Assembly: GCA_020027305.1 (NCBI GenBank) | Contig: JAHRAM010000049.1 | Coordinates: forward strand, 1 to 17,069 | Reading direction: 5' to 3' | From: Acidimicrobiia bacterium | Lineage (GTDB): Bacteria; Actinomycetota; Acidimicrobiia; Acidimicrobiales; Hopanoidiivorantaceae | Length of the DNA stretch: 17,069 nucleotides | Shown here: positions 6,006 through 12,553 of the stretch, in pieces | Layout of the letters: each line of letters starts with the position of its first letter | Numbering within the stretch: position 1 is the stretch's first letter | Position numbers and translations under genes: made by a program | Notes under the pieces: model-generated | Databases searched by the model: none | What the model saw: only the letters and a program-made list of their open reading frames with translations | What the model was told of the DNA's origin: nothing

Positions 6006-8234
6006 ATGAACTTCCAAGAAGTTGAAAAGCTAGCACGAATTTGGCTGAGCGTTGATCCAGACCCTGAAACTTGGAGTGAGCTTGAAGAGCTGCTTAAAAG
6101 TTTTGAGGAAGATGGAAGCGAAAGTGGCGCCCAAAAACTAACCTCCCTCTTTGATGGAGCACTTTCTTTTGGAACAGCAGGGCTTCGTGCCGAGTTAGGA
6201 CCTGGCCCAAAAAGGATGAACCGAGTGCTGGTTCAATTAGCTACAAGGGCATTGTTGAAGACAATAGAAGAGGCGGGGGATTCCAATATCTATGCAAATT
6301 CCATTCCAAAAGTCGTCATTGGTTATGATGGCAGAAAAAACTCAGATGTGTTTGCAAGAGACATTGCGGGCGTTGTTTATTCGATGGGTGGAACTCCGCT
6401 TTTGATTGACGCCAAACTTCCGACCCCAGTTTTGGCAAGGAGTGTGTTGAGCAAAAAGGCAGCTGCTGGGATAATGGTAACCGCTAGCCATAACCCCAGA
6501 GCCGACAATGGATACAAAGTCTATTGGGCAGATGGCTCACAAATCACTTCCCACAGCGACCGACTGGTAGAACGAAAGATTTTAGATTTTTTGCCGGGCG
6601 ATGTTAAGGACTATGGGGCTACTACAGAGGGCGGGAAAGTAAAAGTCATTAAAAAAGACATTACTAAAGCTGCGGTGAAAGATTATGTGAGGTGCCTTAA
6701 GAAAAACTTGTCAGAGGATTTTGGTGGGGGCGACTTAGCCGATTTAAAGATTGCCTACACTCCGTTGCACGGGGTGGGGAAGGGGACTCTCGAAGAAACC
6801 TTTAAGAGCTTTAATTTCCCAAAACCGTTAACGGTTAAGGAGCAAGCTGAGCCTGATGGAACATTTCCAACTGTGCCGTTCCCAAACCCAGAGGAATCTG
6901 GCGCACTTGATATGGTTTTGGATTTGGCAAAAGAGGCAGGTGCCGATATGGTTTTGGCAAATGATCCAGATGCCGACCGCCTTTCAGTTTCACTTCCAGT
7001 TTCGCCTTCTGACTCTCGCACTTCTTTAGCTCCAACTTCCACCGCTTCCACCTCTTTAACTCCACCTCCGCCCAATTCACTCACATCCCAGTCGCCCAAT
7101 CCATCCTCCAATCAAGATGTAACAATTTTTAGCGACTCAAATACTTCCACTCCTCAATCTTTTGGTTTGCCCTCTCATGGTGTTGAAATGTCAAATACAA
7201 AAGGGGAGTGGCGAACATTGACAGGAAATGAGCTGGGGGTGTTGCTTGGTGATTATTGTATTGAGAAATTTTTGACAGATTCAAAGCAGAAGAATGGGGG
7301 AGCAAATAAAAGGGGAGCAAACAAAAAGGGCGAAGTTGTGAAAGGGCTGGTTGCGACCACTTGTGTTTCATCCCAGCTTCTTGGCAAGGTGGCGAAAGCC
7401 AACAACATTGAATATGTTGAAACCTTGACGGGCTTTAAATGGATTAGTCGAGCCGACCAACTTGTTCAATCAAATCAGTCTAATCAATCCGCTAATCCAG
7501 CCCAGCCTATTAACCAATCCAGTCAATCACCTCACCAACAAACTCAGTCAACCACCTCACCAACTAACCCTCAAACTGACCAAACAACTCAATCTGCCGA
7601 CCAATCTAATCCACCATCCCACCAATCAACTCAATCCACCAACCCAGACAATCCACCATCCCACCCACCTGCTTCCAACAAAATTTCATACGATTTCATT
7701 TTTGGCTATGAAGAGGCGCTGGGATATGCCGTGCTTCCAAAACACATTAGAGACAAAGATGGAATATCAGCTGCCATAGCATTTGTGAACCTGTTTTTGA
7801 AGTTGAGGCAGAAGGGGCTGACGCCATTTGACCGATTGAGCCAGATATATGAAGAGCATGGAATTCATATGACGGGGGCAGCTTCTATTAGGTATGAAAG
7901 TGGTGGAGATGGGGGTGGCAAGAATCGAGACCCAGCCGAGCAGGGGGCTGCTGCTATGGCAAAGTTGCGTGCCGAGTTGCCGACACAAATTGGTGGCGTG
8001 AAGGTTTTGGAGGTTGTCGACTATAGCGAGCCGCAGAAGAATCTTCGCCCTGCTAATATGGTGAGTTTTTATTTGGAAGGGGAGTCGCGAATAGTGGTTC
8101 GTCCTTCGGGAACTGAGCCAAAACTGAAAGTTTATGTGGAGTTGGTGGAGAAAAATCTTTCAGCTTCAGATGACGACCTGCAAAGACAAATAGGTGTGTT
8201 GATTGATGCCACCGTCAAACTTTTCACGCAATAA
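6006..8234 (+). CDS. Phosphoglucomutase/phosphomannomutase with low-complexity insertions
   Basis: A 742-residue alpha-D-phosphohexomutase that interconverts hexose-1- and hexose-6-phosphates (or pentose phosphates). All four signature motifs are present: active-site TASHNP with Ser161; metal-binding DPDADR at 320-325; sugar-recognition GYEEALGY at 567-574; phosphate-binding RPSGTEPK at 699-706. Relatives are about 550-600 residues. The excess is in two Ser/Thr/Pro/Asn/Gln-rich insertions at about residues 331-398 (right after the metal loop) and 483-559 (right before the GYEEALG motif), plus a short Lys/Gly/Asn-rich one at 425-441. The reading frame is intact through all of them. The gene follows punA, a conserved actinobacterial order, and precedes the phosphodiesterase gene by 34 bp. 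Whether the main substrate is glucose-, mannose- or ribose-phosphate cannot be decided from sequence. Confidence 0.93.
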   Translation: MNFQEVEKLARIWLSVDPDPETWSELEELLKSFEEDGSESGAQKLTSLFDGALSFGTAGLRAELGPGPKRMNRVLVQLATRALLKTIEEAGDSNIYANSIPKVVIGYDGRKNSDVFARDIAGVVYSMGGTPLLIDAKLPTPVLARSVLSKKAAAGIMVTASHNPRADNGYKVYWADGSQITSHSDRLVERKILDFLPGDVKDYGATTEGGKVKVIKKDITKAAVKDYVRCLKKNLSEDFGGGDLADLKIAYTPLHGVGKGTLEETFKSFNFPKPLTVKEQAEPDGTFPTVPFPNPEESGALDMVLDLAKEAGADMVLANDPDADRLSVSLPVSPSDSRTSLAPTSTASTSLTPPPPNSLTSQSPNPSSNQDVTIFSDSNTSTPQSFGLPSHGVEMSNTKGEWRTLTGNELGVLLGDYCIEKFLTDSKQKNGGANKRGANKKGEVVKGLVATTCVSSQLLGKVAKANNIEYVETLTGFKWISRADQLVQSNQSNQSANPAQPINQSSQSPHQQTQSTTSPTNPQTDQTTQSADQSNPPSHQSTQSTNPDNPPSHPPASNKISYDFIFGYEEALGYAVLPKHIRDKDGISAAIAFVNLFLKLRQKGLTPFDRLSQIYEEHGIHMTGAASIRYESGGDGGGKNRDPAEQGAAAMAKLRAELPTQIGGVKVLEVVDYSEPQKNLRPANMVSFYLEGESRIVVRPSGTEPKLKVYVELVEKNLSASDDDLQRQIGVLIDATVKLFTQ
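6996..7199 (+). repeat. Low-complexity coding insertion 1 of the phosphohexomutase
   Basis: Encodes residues 331-398, dominated by Ser, Thr, Pro, Asn and Leu, with runs such as TSLAPTSTASTSLTPPPP. The plus strand is C/T-rich with repeated CTTCCAC-like words. It sits between the metal-binding DPDADR strand and the conserved GEWRTLTGNELG segment, which in relatives are separated by only a few residues. Confidence 0.7.
7452..7682 (+). repeat. Low-complexity coding insertion 2 of the phosphohexomutase, CAATC-rich
   Basis: Encodes residues 483-559, almost only Gln, Ser, Asn, Pro, Thr and His. The plus strand is built of CAATC/CCAAT/CCACC-like words with only about a dozen G in ~220 bases. A perfect 16-bp direct repeat (AATCCACCATCCCACC) at 7608-7623 and 7650-7665, 42 bp apart (14 codons), shows in-frame duplication. 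Flanking conserved sequence (TLTGFKWISRA and FIFGYEEALGY) is adjacent in relatives. Confidence 0.75.
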
Positions 8235-8241
8235 TATTGAA

Positions 8242-8258
8242 TGTCAATATATATGTCA
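8242..8258 (-). repeat. Copy of a dispersed 17-nt AT-rich motif
   Basis: The minus strand reads TGACATATATATTGACA, identical over 17 nt to plus-strand 12229-12245. It nearly fills the 34-bp gap between the mutase and the phosphodiesterase. The AT-rich alternating core could recur by chance more easily than ordinary sequence, so a shared origin is only suggested. Confidence 0.45.
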
Positions 8259-8268
8259 AAATAAATAA

Positions 8269-9057
8269 ATGAACGCCAAAAATATTAAGAGTGTGAAAAG
8301 TAGCGATAGTAGCGAGGTGAAGGAAGCGCCTAAAGCAATTGCGCCTCCCAAGATTTTTGCCCATCGTGGGTATGGGGGTGGATTTAGCGCAAGCCATAAA
8401 GAAAATACGGCTGAGGCATTTTTGGAAGCAAAGGATGCTGGGGCTGATTGGGTAGAGTTTGATGTTAGGCGGAGCTCGGATGGAACTTTGGTTTGCCACC
8501 ATGATGCGCATTTGGAGGATGGAAGGGTTGTTGCTGAAACTGATTCGGGAGATTTGCCAAGCGACATTCCCTCACTGGCTGAGGCGTTGGAGGCGTGTGA
8601 TGGAATGGGGGTGAATATTGAAATCAAAAATGCACCTAGCGACCCCGACTTTGACCCAACCCACGAAATCGCTTTTTCTGTAGCAGGTGTGGCGACTGCT
8701 TATGTAGGCTATGAAATGTTGCTGGTGAGTTCGTTCAACTTTGACACCTTGACAAGCATAAAGAATGCCGATGCAAAAATTTCTACTGGGCTTTTGTTCT
8801 TTGACCCAGCCACTGCGCTTCAAAACATTGAGCGAGCAAAAGAGGGTGGGCACAATGTTATATTGCCAAATATTTCATCAGTGGATTTAGGGTTTGTGGA
8901 GGCAGCCCATAGTGCTGGGCTGTCGGTGACGGTTTGGACGGTGAACGAAAAAGAACACATTTTAGAAATGGCAGAGTTAGGCGTGGATGGGATTATCACC
9001 GATGAGGTTTCCGCTGCCAAAAAAGTTTTGACGAAGTTCGCCGAAGATTTGGGTTAG
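8269..9057 (+). CDS. Glycerophosphodiester phosphodiesterase
   Basis: A 262-residue GDPD-family TIM-barrel enzyme that hydrolyses deacylated phospholipid glycerophosphodiesters to glycerol-3-phosphate and an alcohol. Motifs: HRG at 32-34, KENTAEAF with E45-N46-T47, VEFDVRRSSDG with metal ligands E63 and D65, CHHDAHLED with the catalytic H78-D79, IEIK further on, and VNEKEHILEMAELGVDGIITD near the C-terminus. Residues 1-28 are a short charged extension; there is no signal peptide or membrane segment, so it should be cytosolic. It is 34 bp after the mutase on the same strand and ends convergently with tadA. No clear Shine-Dalgarno sequence precedes the ATG. Confidence 0.94.
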   Translation: MNAKNIKSVKSSDSSEVKEAPKAIAPPKIFAHRGYGGGFSASHKENTAEAFLEAKDAGADWVEFDVRRSSDGTLVCHHDAHLEDGRVVAETDSGDLPSDIPSLAEALEACDGMGVNIEIKNAPSDPDFDPTHEIAFSVAGVATAYVGYEMLLVSSFNFDTLTSIKNADAKISTGLLFFDPATALQNIERAKEGGHNVILPNISSVDLGFVEAAHSAGLSVTVWTVNEKEHILEMAELGVDGIITDEVSAAKKVLTKFAEDLG

Positions 9058-9174
9058 GTTCTCATTGCCAACATTTGAATCTATTGGGCTATAACAGATT
9101 ATACTCCAAGCTTTTGTAGATGGTCAATATATAAATCTATTAGTAGTAGAAGGCTAGAGAAAAATTATAAGAAA

Positions 9175-9201
9175 ATTGTAAAGTTCTCATCTTTACACAA
9201 T
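9175..9201. terminator. Possible weak terminator hairpin between convergent genes
   Basis: GTAAAG at 9178-9183 and CTTTAC at 9191-9196 form a 6-bp stem with a 7-nt loop, extendable by ATT/AAT across a 2-nt bulge. It lies in the 207-bp spacer between the convergent phosphodiesterase and tadA genes. It has no strong U-run and is AT-rich, so stability is doubtful. The rest of the spacer is AT-rich with nothing recognisable. Confidence 0.25.
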
Positions 9202-9264
9202 GCTTTCAATTTTTAGATTTATAAAAGGGAGAACAAAAAGAGAAAAAGATGAAGGCGAGATTTA

Positions 9265-9759
9265 CTAATTGCGTTTGCCAGCAAAAAATTTGGTGAGCAA
9301 AGCCGAGCATTCTTCTTCAAGAACTCCACCAACAACTTCAAATGTGTGGTTTAGGCGGGTGTCAGCTCCTAAATTGTAGAGCGACCCGCACGCCCCAGCC
9401 TTTGGGTCAAATGCTCCAAACACAACTTTTGAAATGCGCGAAGCGTAGGCAGCCCCAGCACACATCGGGCAAGGCTCCAAAGTGGAAACCAAAACAGCGC
9501 CATCTAGCCGCCACGACCCAACCACTTTAGCAGCATCAGCAATCGCAAGCATCTCAGCATGGGCAGTCGGGTCTCCTAACAATTCCCGCTCATTATGCCG
9601 AGCAACAATTATTTTGCCGTTATCTAGCCCACCACCCATTTTGCCATCACCCGTTTTCCCCACATCATTATTTCCAACATTTCCCATCACAACCAACGCC
9701 CCAACAGGCACATCATCATGAACAAGCGCCTTTCCAGCCTCAATCATGGCCTTCTGCAT
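9265..9759 (-). CDS. tadA: tRNA-specific adenosine deaminase
   Basis: A 164-residue zinc deaminase that converts A34 to inosine in tRNA-Arg(ACG). Zinc-site motifs are HAE (H67, E69 proton shuttle) and PCPMC (C97, C100); DVPVGALVV and GDPTAHAEMLAI are typical of TadA, and the C-terminal LLTKFFAGKR matches the family. I prefer the ATG at 9759 because AAGGA lies 4 nt upstream; a TTG at 9792 would add 11 residues but has no ribosome site. Residues ~25-48 are a Gly/Asn/Lys/Asp-rich insertion (VGNNDVGKTGDGKMGGG) in the beta hairpin after VPVGA, where relatives have only a few residues. The reverse transcriptase gene lies 87 bp upstream on the same strand. Alternative: a guanine or cytosine deaminase of the same fold, less likely given PCPMC and GDPTAHAE. 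Confidence 0.92.
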   Translation of the reverse strand: MQKAMIEAGKALVHDDVPVGALVVMGNVGNNDVGKTGDGKMGGGLDNGKIIVARHNERELLGDPTAHAEMLAIADAAKVVGSWRLDGAVLVSTLEPCPMCAGAAYASRISKVVFGAFDPKAGACGSLYNLGADTRLNHTFEVVGGVLEEECSALLTKFFAGKRN

Positions 9760-9846
9760 CAAGTCCTTCAAACTATTGCCTTCCACTATCAAGAATTTTC
9801 AATTTAGCTTGTTTTCTGTTTTGATTTATCTAGAGGTATGAAGGAT

Positions 9847-11373
9847 TTAATAGTAATCGTTTTCTAAGAAAAGAGCCACCTCATCGTAGGAAATAACTGG
9901 ACTCATTCTTTCAAATTCTTCCTCACTAATAATTTCTGCTTGAACAATAATTTTTTTAAGGTCTTCCTTCAACCAATCAGTTTCCCAAATTTTTGCTTCG
10001 ATTCCTGCCAGTTTTTTACATAGGCCACTTTCATATTCCATGCTTCTATCAATTTTTGAGGTAATTCGTTGCAACCATATATCAAGATGTTCAGTATTTG
10101 GCAATTTGTTAAATTTGTTTTGAATTTTTTTAACAGTTTCTATTTTTTGGCAATCGCTATCCATAAAAGAGATAAATTTACTTAAAAGTGAAGAGGCCAC
10201 AGGGTATGTTCTGGGATTTTGGAATGCGATATCTACAAGAATGCTAACCAATACCTCAGTGTTTTCCCCTTCTCTCATTTTTTTCTTTTTTTCAATTCTT
10301 TTAAGAAGTTGCCCCAATTCTATTATTAGTGTTCCAGAATTCCTATATGTTTTTCCAAAATTTTGAATAACAAGCAATTGTTTTTGTAGGTTATGATAGC
10401 TCTTACTGTTTTTTAACCAAGCCAATTTATCAGGTTTAATTGACCCCTCAATAACACTATTTGAGAGAGATGTTTTTTCGGGACTCAGTTTCATTCCCAT
10501 TTCTTCTAGTATTTGAGAAAGTTCTTTAACAATCCATTTGCCAAATTTAGGACTATTTACAAAAATACGGTAGTCGTCGCGAAAGCGAATTATTTTGTAG
10601 TCTTCGTCAGTACTACCATTTTTATTAATTTGATTGATTAATTGGCAATCAATATAACCCAGCACTATTTCTGCCACAAAATCCATCAAGCTACTTCCTT
10701 GTGGAATGCCATTTGTTTGGCCGTACGCCATTTCGCGCAAAATTTTATCTATACGATTTCCAAGCAATTTGTTTGAACCCTTTTTCTTCTTTGCCTTATC
10801 TTTACTATGTAGTGCCCAAGGTATAGAGTGCGTATAGAGTGAGCCATAGCAGTCAACAATATCAGTACAAAAAATATACTCAAATTCCAATGCCAATTTG
10901 ATGGATTCTTGTTCAACGGTTTCCCACCAGTGTGAAATTTGTGCAGATTGGTTTGACTTTTGCTGATCAGATTTGTTTAGCGGCAAACTTTCACATTTAA
11001 TTCTTTCATCTTTTTGGAAGTCTTCCTTAAATTTTTTAACAATGAATTCCCAATTTTCATTTTTTGTAACGGTATGGACAAGCGAAACATACAAAGCGGG
11101 ATGAATAAGTTGGTATAATCGCCAAGAATATTCACCGTCTTTATTGGCTAAGAGTTTATAGTTTACATTTTCAAAATCACGTGGATTTTTGGGCTTCTTA
11201 TTCTCGTCGGTTGCACAAAAATTTTTTAATTCTTTACTTCCTATTATTTCTGACACCTTTGCAAGAAGCGGGGCGAATTTGAAGTATTGAGGTAAATCAA
11301 ATTTAAAATAACTCTCGTCTTTCAAAAAAAATTCTTTTGCCTCCGTAGAGGTTAAATCTAAGATGCTTTTCAT
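9847..11373 (-). CDS. Solitary bacterial reverse transcriptase of the unknown-group/Abi class, candidate anti-phage gene
   Basis: A 508-residue RNA-directed DNA polymerase. Palm motifs are visible: motif A TDIVDCYGSLYTHSIPWAL with D171; motif B GIPQGSSLMDFVAEIVLGYID at 222-242; motif C FRDDYRIF at 264-271 with D266 and D267, where most RTs have YxDD; then KLSPEKTSL as the motif D/E region. About 165 residues precede motif A and about 200 mostly helical, Lys-rich residues follow the palm. There is no intron maturase domain, no HNH and no Cas1/Cas6 fusion, and the retron NAxxH/VTG signatures are not seen. This architecture fits the RTs of defence-associated or abortive-infection systems (DRT, AbiA/AbiK-like), but I cannot assign the group. 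The gene is clearly AT-richer than its neighbours and lies between tadA and tRNA-Ser, so acquisition is likely. A TAAACT box lies 8 nt before the ATG. Confidence 0.88.
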   Translation of the reverse strand: MKSILDLTSTEAKEFFLKDESYFKFDLPQYFKFAPLLAKVSEIIGSKELKNFCATDENKKPKNPRDFENVNYKLLANKDGEYSWRLYQLIHPALYVSLVHTVTKNENWEFIVKKFKEDFQKDERIKCESLPLNKSDQQKSNQSAQISHWWETVEQESIKLALEFEYIFCTDIVDCYGSLYTHSIPWALHSKDKAKKKKGSNKLLGNRIDKILREMAYGQTNGIPQGSSLMDFVAEIVLGYIDCQLINQINKNGSTDEDYKIIRFRDDYRIFVNSPKFGKWIVKELSQILEEMGMKLSPEKTSLSNSVIEGSIKPDKLAWLKNSKSYHNLQKQLLVIQNFGKTYRNSGTLIIELGQLLKRIEKKKKMREGENTEVLVSILVDIAFQNPRTYPVASSLLSKFISFMDSDCQKIETVKKIQNKFNKLPNTEHLDIWLQRITSKIDRSMEYESGLCKKLAGIEAKIWETDWLKEDLKKIIVQAEIISEEEFERMSPVISYDEVALFLENDYY

Positions 11374-11381
11374 ATTTCTAG

Positions 11382-11387
11382 AGTTTA
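11382..11387 (-). promoter_or_regulatory. Putative -10 box of the reverse transcriptase gene
   Basis: The minus strand reads TAAACT, followed by 8 nt and the ATG at 11373. No Shine-Dalgarno sequence lies between. The box fits TAnnnT and the near-leaderless layout seen elsewhere in the window, but is one nt further from the start and AT-rich surroundings make chance matches common. Confidence 0.3.
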
Positions 11388-11631
11388 AATTCTCAATTGC
11401 CCTATTATTCTCTTTATTTAGTTTATTGTCTTATTAGCTCAGTACTTTTACTTTGTGTTGCGGTAGGGAGTTTACGTAAGTATTTGAAGAATTTAAAAAG
11501 GTGGCGAATCAGGTTTTGGAGAAATTGTGTAAGCGTTAAATATATGTGTTTGACGGGGATTGCCCGACAGCCACCTGTTATTAGTTGCAATATGGAAACT
11601 TTGGTCGCGAAGTTAGTAGAAAAACAATATA

Positions 11632-11637
11632 TATAAT
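11632..11637 (+). promoter_or_regulatory. Perfect -10 box before the 69-residue ORF
   Basis: TATAAT with 7 nt (AGTAGGT) to the ATG at 11645; the SRP RNA gene has the same box with the same 7-nt distance to its 5' end. No -35 consensus at 16-18 bp. AGTAGG in the spacer could also act as a weak ribosome site. Confidence 0.5.
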
Positions 11638-11644
11638 AGTAGGT

Positions 11645-11854
11645 ATGATGCAAACAAAATCAAGAACCCGAACGAATATTACTTTTACACCTTTTAATCA
11701 GTTGAAGGTTTCAAGTCCAGCATTTGGGGTGCCAGATGTTAGAACCTCAGAGGATGAAGAAGAAACGATTCCAGAATATGAGATTCCCAAAACAGCGATA
11801 CCACCAAATTTTGAGATTTTGTTTAATGAAATAGCTTTCTACCCTCTGCCGTAG
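11645..11854 (+). CDS. Small uncharacterised protein (69 residues)
   Basis: Not recognised. The ATG at 11645 (or the next codon, also ATG) lies 7 nt after a perfect TATAAT, which is the main argument that it is a real, leaderless gene. The protein starts with a basic Ser/Thr stretch (MMQTKSRTRTN), has an acidic centre (SEDEEETIPEYE) and ends in a Pro-rich and aromatic tail (FYPLP). It has no cysteine, no membrane segment and no signal peptide. The product is divergent from the reverse transcriptase across 271 bp and points at the tRNA-Ser gene. It could be a partner of the RT, a remnant of the element that brought the RT, or a chance ORF. Confidence 0.4.
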   Translation: MMQTKSRTRTNITFTPFNQLKVSSPAFGVPDVRTSEDEEETIPEYEIPKTAIPPNFEILFNEIAFYPLP

Positions 11855-11858
11855 GGTA
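11840..11858. terminator. Possible hairpin overlapping the end of the small ORF
   Basis: TACCCT (11840-11845), 7-nt loop, AGGGTA (11853-11858): a 6-bp stem spanning the TAG stop codon. It is followed on the plus strand by GGGTTGAATCTTTT, a modest T-rich end. It could end the small ORF transcript or the tRNA-Ser transcript from the other side. Weak. Confidence 0.25.
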
Positions 11859-11924
11859 AGGGTTGAATCTTTTCAAGGGGCAGTAGATTTACGGTAAATA
11901 GCAGATTGTTATTTTTAAATCGAG

Positions 11925-12011
11925 CGGAGGGAGTGGGATTCGAACCCACGGTGACCCAAAGGCCACACACGCTTTCCAAGCGTGCCGAATCGGCCGCTCT
12001 CGCATCCCTCC
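11925..12011 (-). tRNA. tRNA-Ser (anticodon GGA)
   Basis: On the minus strand a full tRNA folds: acceptor GGAGGGA with TCCCTCC, anticodon stem CACGC/GCGTG around loop TTGGAAA (anticodon GGA at 11975-11977), a long class II variable arm, and a T arm containing GTGGG-TTCGAAT-CCCAC. The discriminator base is G, as expected for serine tRNA. CCA is not encoded. It reads serine UCC/UCU codons. The neighbourhood (tadA on one side, SRP RNA on the other) matches a block common in actinobacteria. Its 3' end faces the reverse transcriptase insertion. Confidence 0.96.
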
Positions 12012-12198
12012 TGTTTGTCTGTCTCCACTACTTTTTGGTTTTTTAGTTCTCACTTGTTTCTCTTTTCTTTGTTCCACATTGGGAATTAAAAGATAAACAC
12101 AAGGATAGTTTGTGGGTGTGACAGCTTTTGTCTCTGTTTGATTATTTTAGCTAGTTTTTGCTCGCCAGATATTTCACATTTCAGCGATTATATGTAGA

Positions 12199-12230
12199 TG
12201 TCGGCATATATTGTGTGTCGGCATATATTG
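12199..12230 (+). repeat. Tandem 17-bp repeat (TGTCGGCATATATTG)
   Basis: TGTCGGCATATATTG at 12199-12213 and 12216-12230, identical over 15 nt with a 17-bp period. The second copy runs into the 12-bp repeat that follows. Confidence 0.7.
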
Positions 12231-12250
12231 ACATATATATTGACATATAT
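12227..12250 (+). repeat. Tandem 12-bp repeat (ATTGACATATAT)
   Basis: Two copies of a 12-bp unit ATTGACATATAT in tandem. A 17-nt part (TGACATATATATTGACA, 12229-12245) is found inverted at 8242-8258, and its first 12 nt again inside the copper ATPase gene at 14853-14864. Confidence 0.6.
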
Positions 12251-12292
12251 TTATGTATGCATATCTCAGCCCGAAAGCCCCAAAAGCAAAAG

Positions 12293-12298
12293 TATAAT
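12293..12298 (+). promoter_or_regulatory. -10 box of the SRP RNA gene
   Basis: TATAAT followed by 7 nt and then G12306, the base at which the SRP RNA terminal helix begins. The match of box, spacing and independently folded 5' end makes this the best-supported promoter in the window and calibrates the others. No clear -35 box. Confidence 0.65.
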
Positions 12299-12305
12299 TG
12301 AAATT

Positions 12306-12406
12306 GACGGTTGGGTCTTTTGGGTTAAAGGTCCGGGAAACGAGTCAGGGTCGGAAGGCAGCAGCTCTCAGCGGAATTCTTTGGTGCCAAAAGGTGCCTA
12401 GCCGTC
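12306..12406 (+). ncRNA. ffs: Signal recognition particle RNA, small bacterial (4.5S) type
   Basis: About 101 nt. The conserved apical core is present: GGGAAACGAGTCAGGGTCGG then AAGGCAGCAGCTCTCAGCGG, the SRP54 (Ffh)-binding loops with GGAAGG and AGCAG. The arms pair: GACGG (12306-12310) with CCGTC (12402-12406), continuing with G-U-rich pairs to about 11 bp, then CTTTTGG with CCAAAAG, AAAG with CTTT, and CC with GG below the core. There is no Alu domain, as in most non-Bacillus bacteria. The RNA joins Ffh to target membrane proteins co-translationally. A TATAAT box sits 7 nt upstream. dnaX, often next to ffs in related genomes, is not here. Confidence 0.93.
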
Positions 12407-12553
12407 ACCTTAAAAATATGTATCCCAGCCCACGTTTGTAAACTTTCAAAATCCCCCGCCCAAAACCCTTTCAAAAAAGATCCTCCGACAAAAGATATAC
12501 TTGATGCCCCAGACACAAACAACAATTCTTCTGAAGCGATACACGCACATAAT

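Larger units (their letters stand above)
11374..11644. other. AT-rich divergent spacer between the reverse transcriptase and a small ORF
   Basis: 271 bp separating the RT start (-) from the small ORF start (+). Besides the two putative -10 boxes at its ends I see no convincing gene: one open frame (11397-11636, +) could encode a hydrophobic-then-basic peptide but lacks a start signal. Defence RTs of some classes use a non-coding RNA encoded just upstream, so the minus strand of this spacer is the natural place for one; I do not see a clear long stem that would prove it. Confidence 0.4.
12012..12305. other. Spacer between tRNA-Ser and SRP RNA
   Basis: 294 bp between two divergent RNA genes. 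It holds a T-rich plus-strand stretch next to the tRNA, two short tandem repeats at 12199-12250 and the SRP RNA promoter at its right end. TTGACA words at 12228-12233 and 12240-12245 resemble -35 boxes, the second with TATCTC 16 bp on, so an extra upstream promoter is possible. No credible protein gene. Confidence 0.5.

Noticed and set aside
7462..7779. 105-residue ORF overlapping the mutase insertion in another frame
   Set aside because: It is a by-product of the CAATC-rich repetitive tract; the mutase frame continues through it into conserved motifs.
9793..9846. Attachment-site direct repeat of the tRNA-Ser 3' end on the far side of the RT gene
   Set aside because: I looked for GGAGGGAGTGGGATTCG or close variants near the tadA end and found none, and there is no integrase gene.
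11397..11636. 79-residue ORF with a hydrophobic N-terminus between the RT and the small ORF
   Set aside because: No start signal, no -10 box at the leaderless distance, basic low-quality composition, and it overlaps the expected RT promoter region.
11374..11644. Retron msr-msd RNA upstream of the reverse transcriptase
   Set aside because: The RT lacks retron signatures (NAxxH, VTG, YADD) and no long inverted repeat pair framing a structured RNA was found. Another type of RNA remains possible.
12199..12250. CRISPR-like array
   Set aside because: Only two copies of each unit, periods of 12 and 17 bp, no spacers and no cas genes: plain tandem repeats.
12198..12401. 67-residue ORF across the repeats and SRP RNA
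   Set aside because: It is explained by the repeats and by the SRP RNA, whose fold and core motif are clear.
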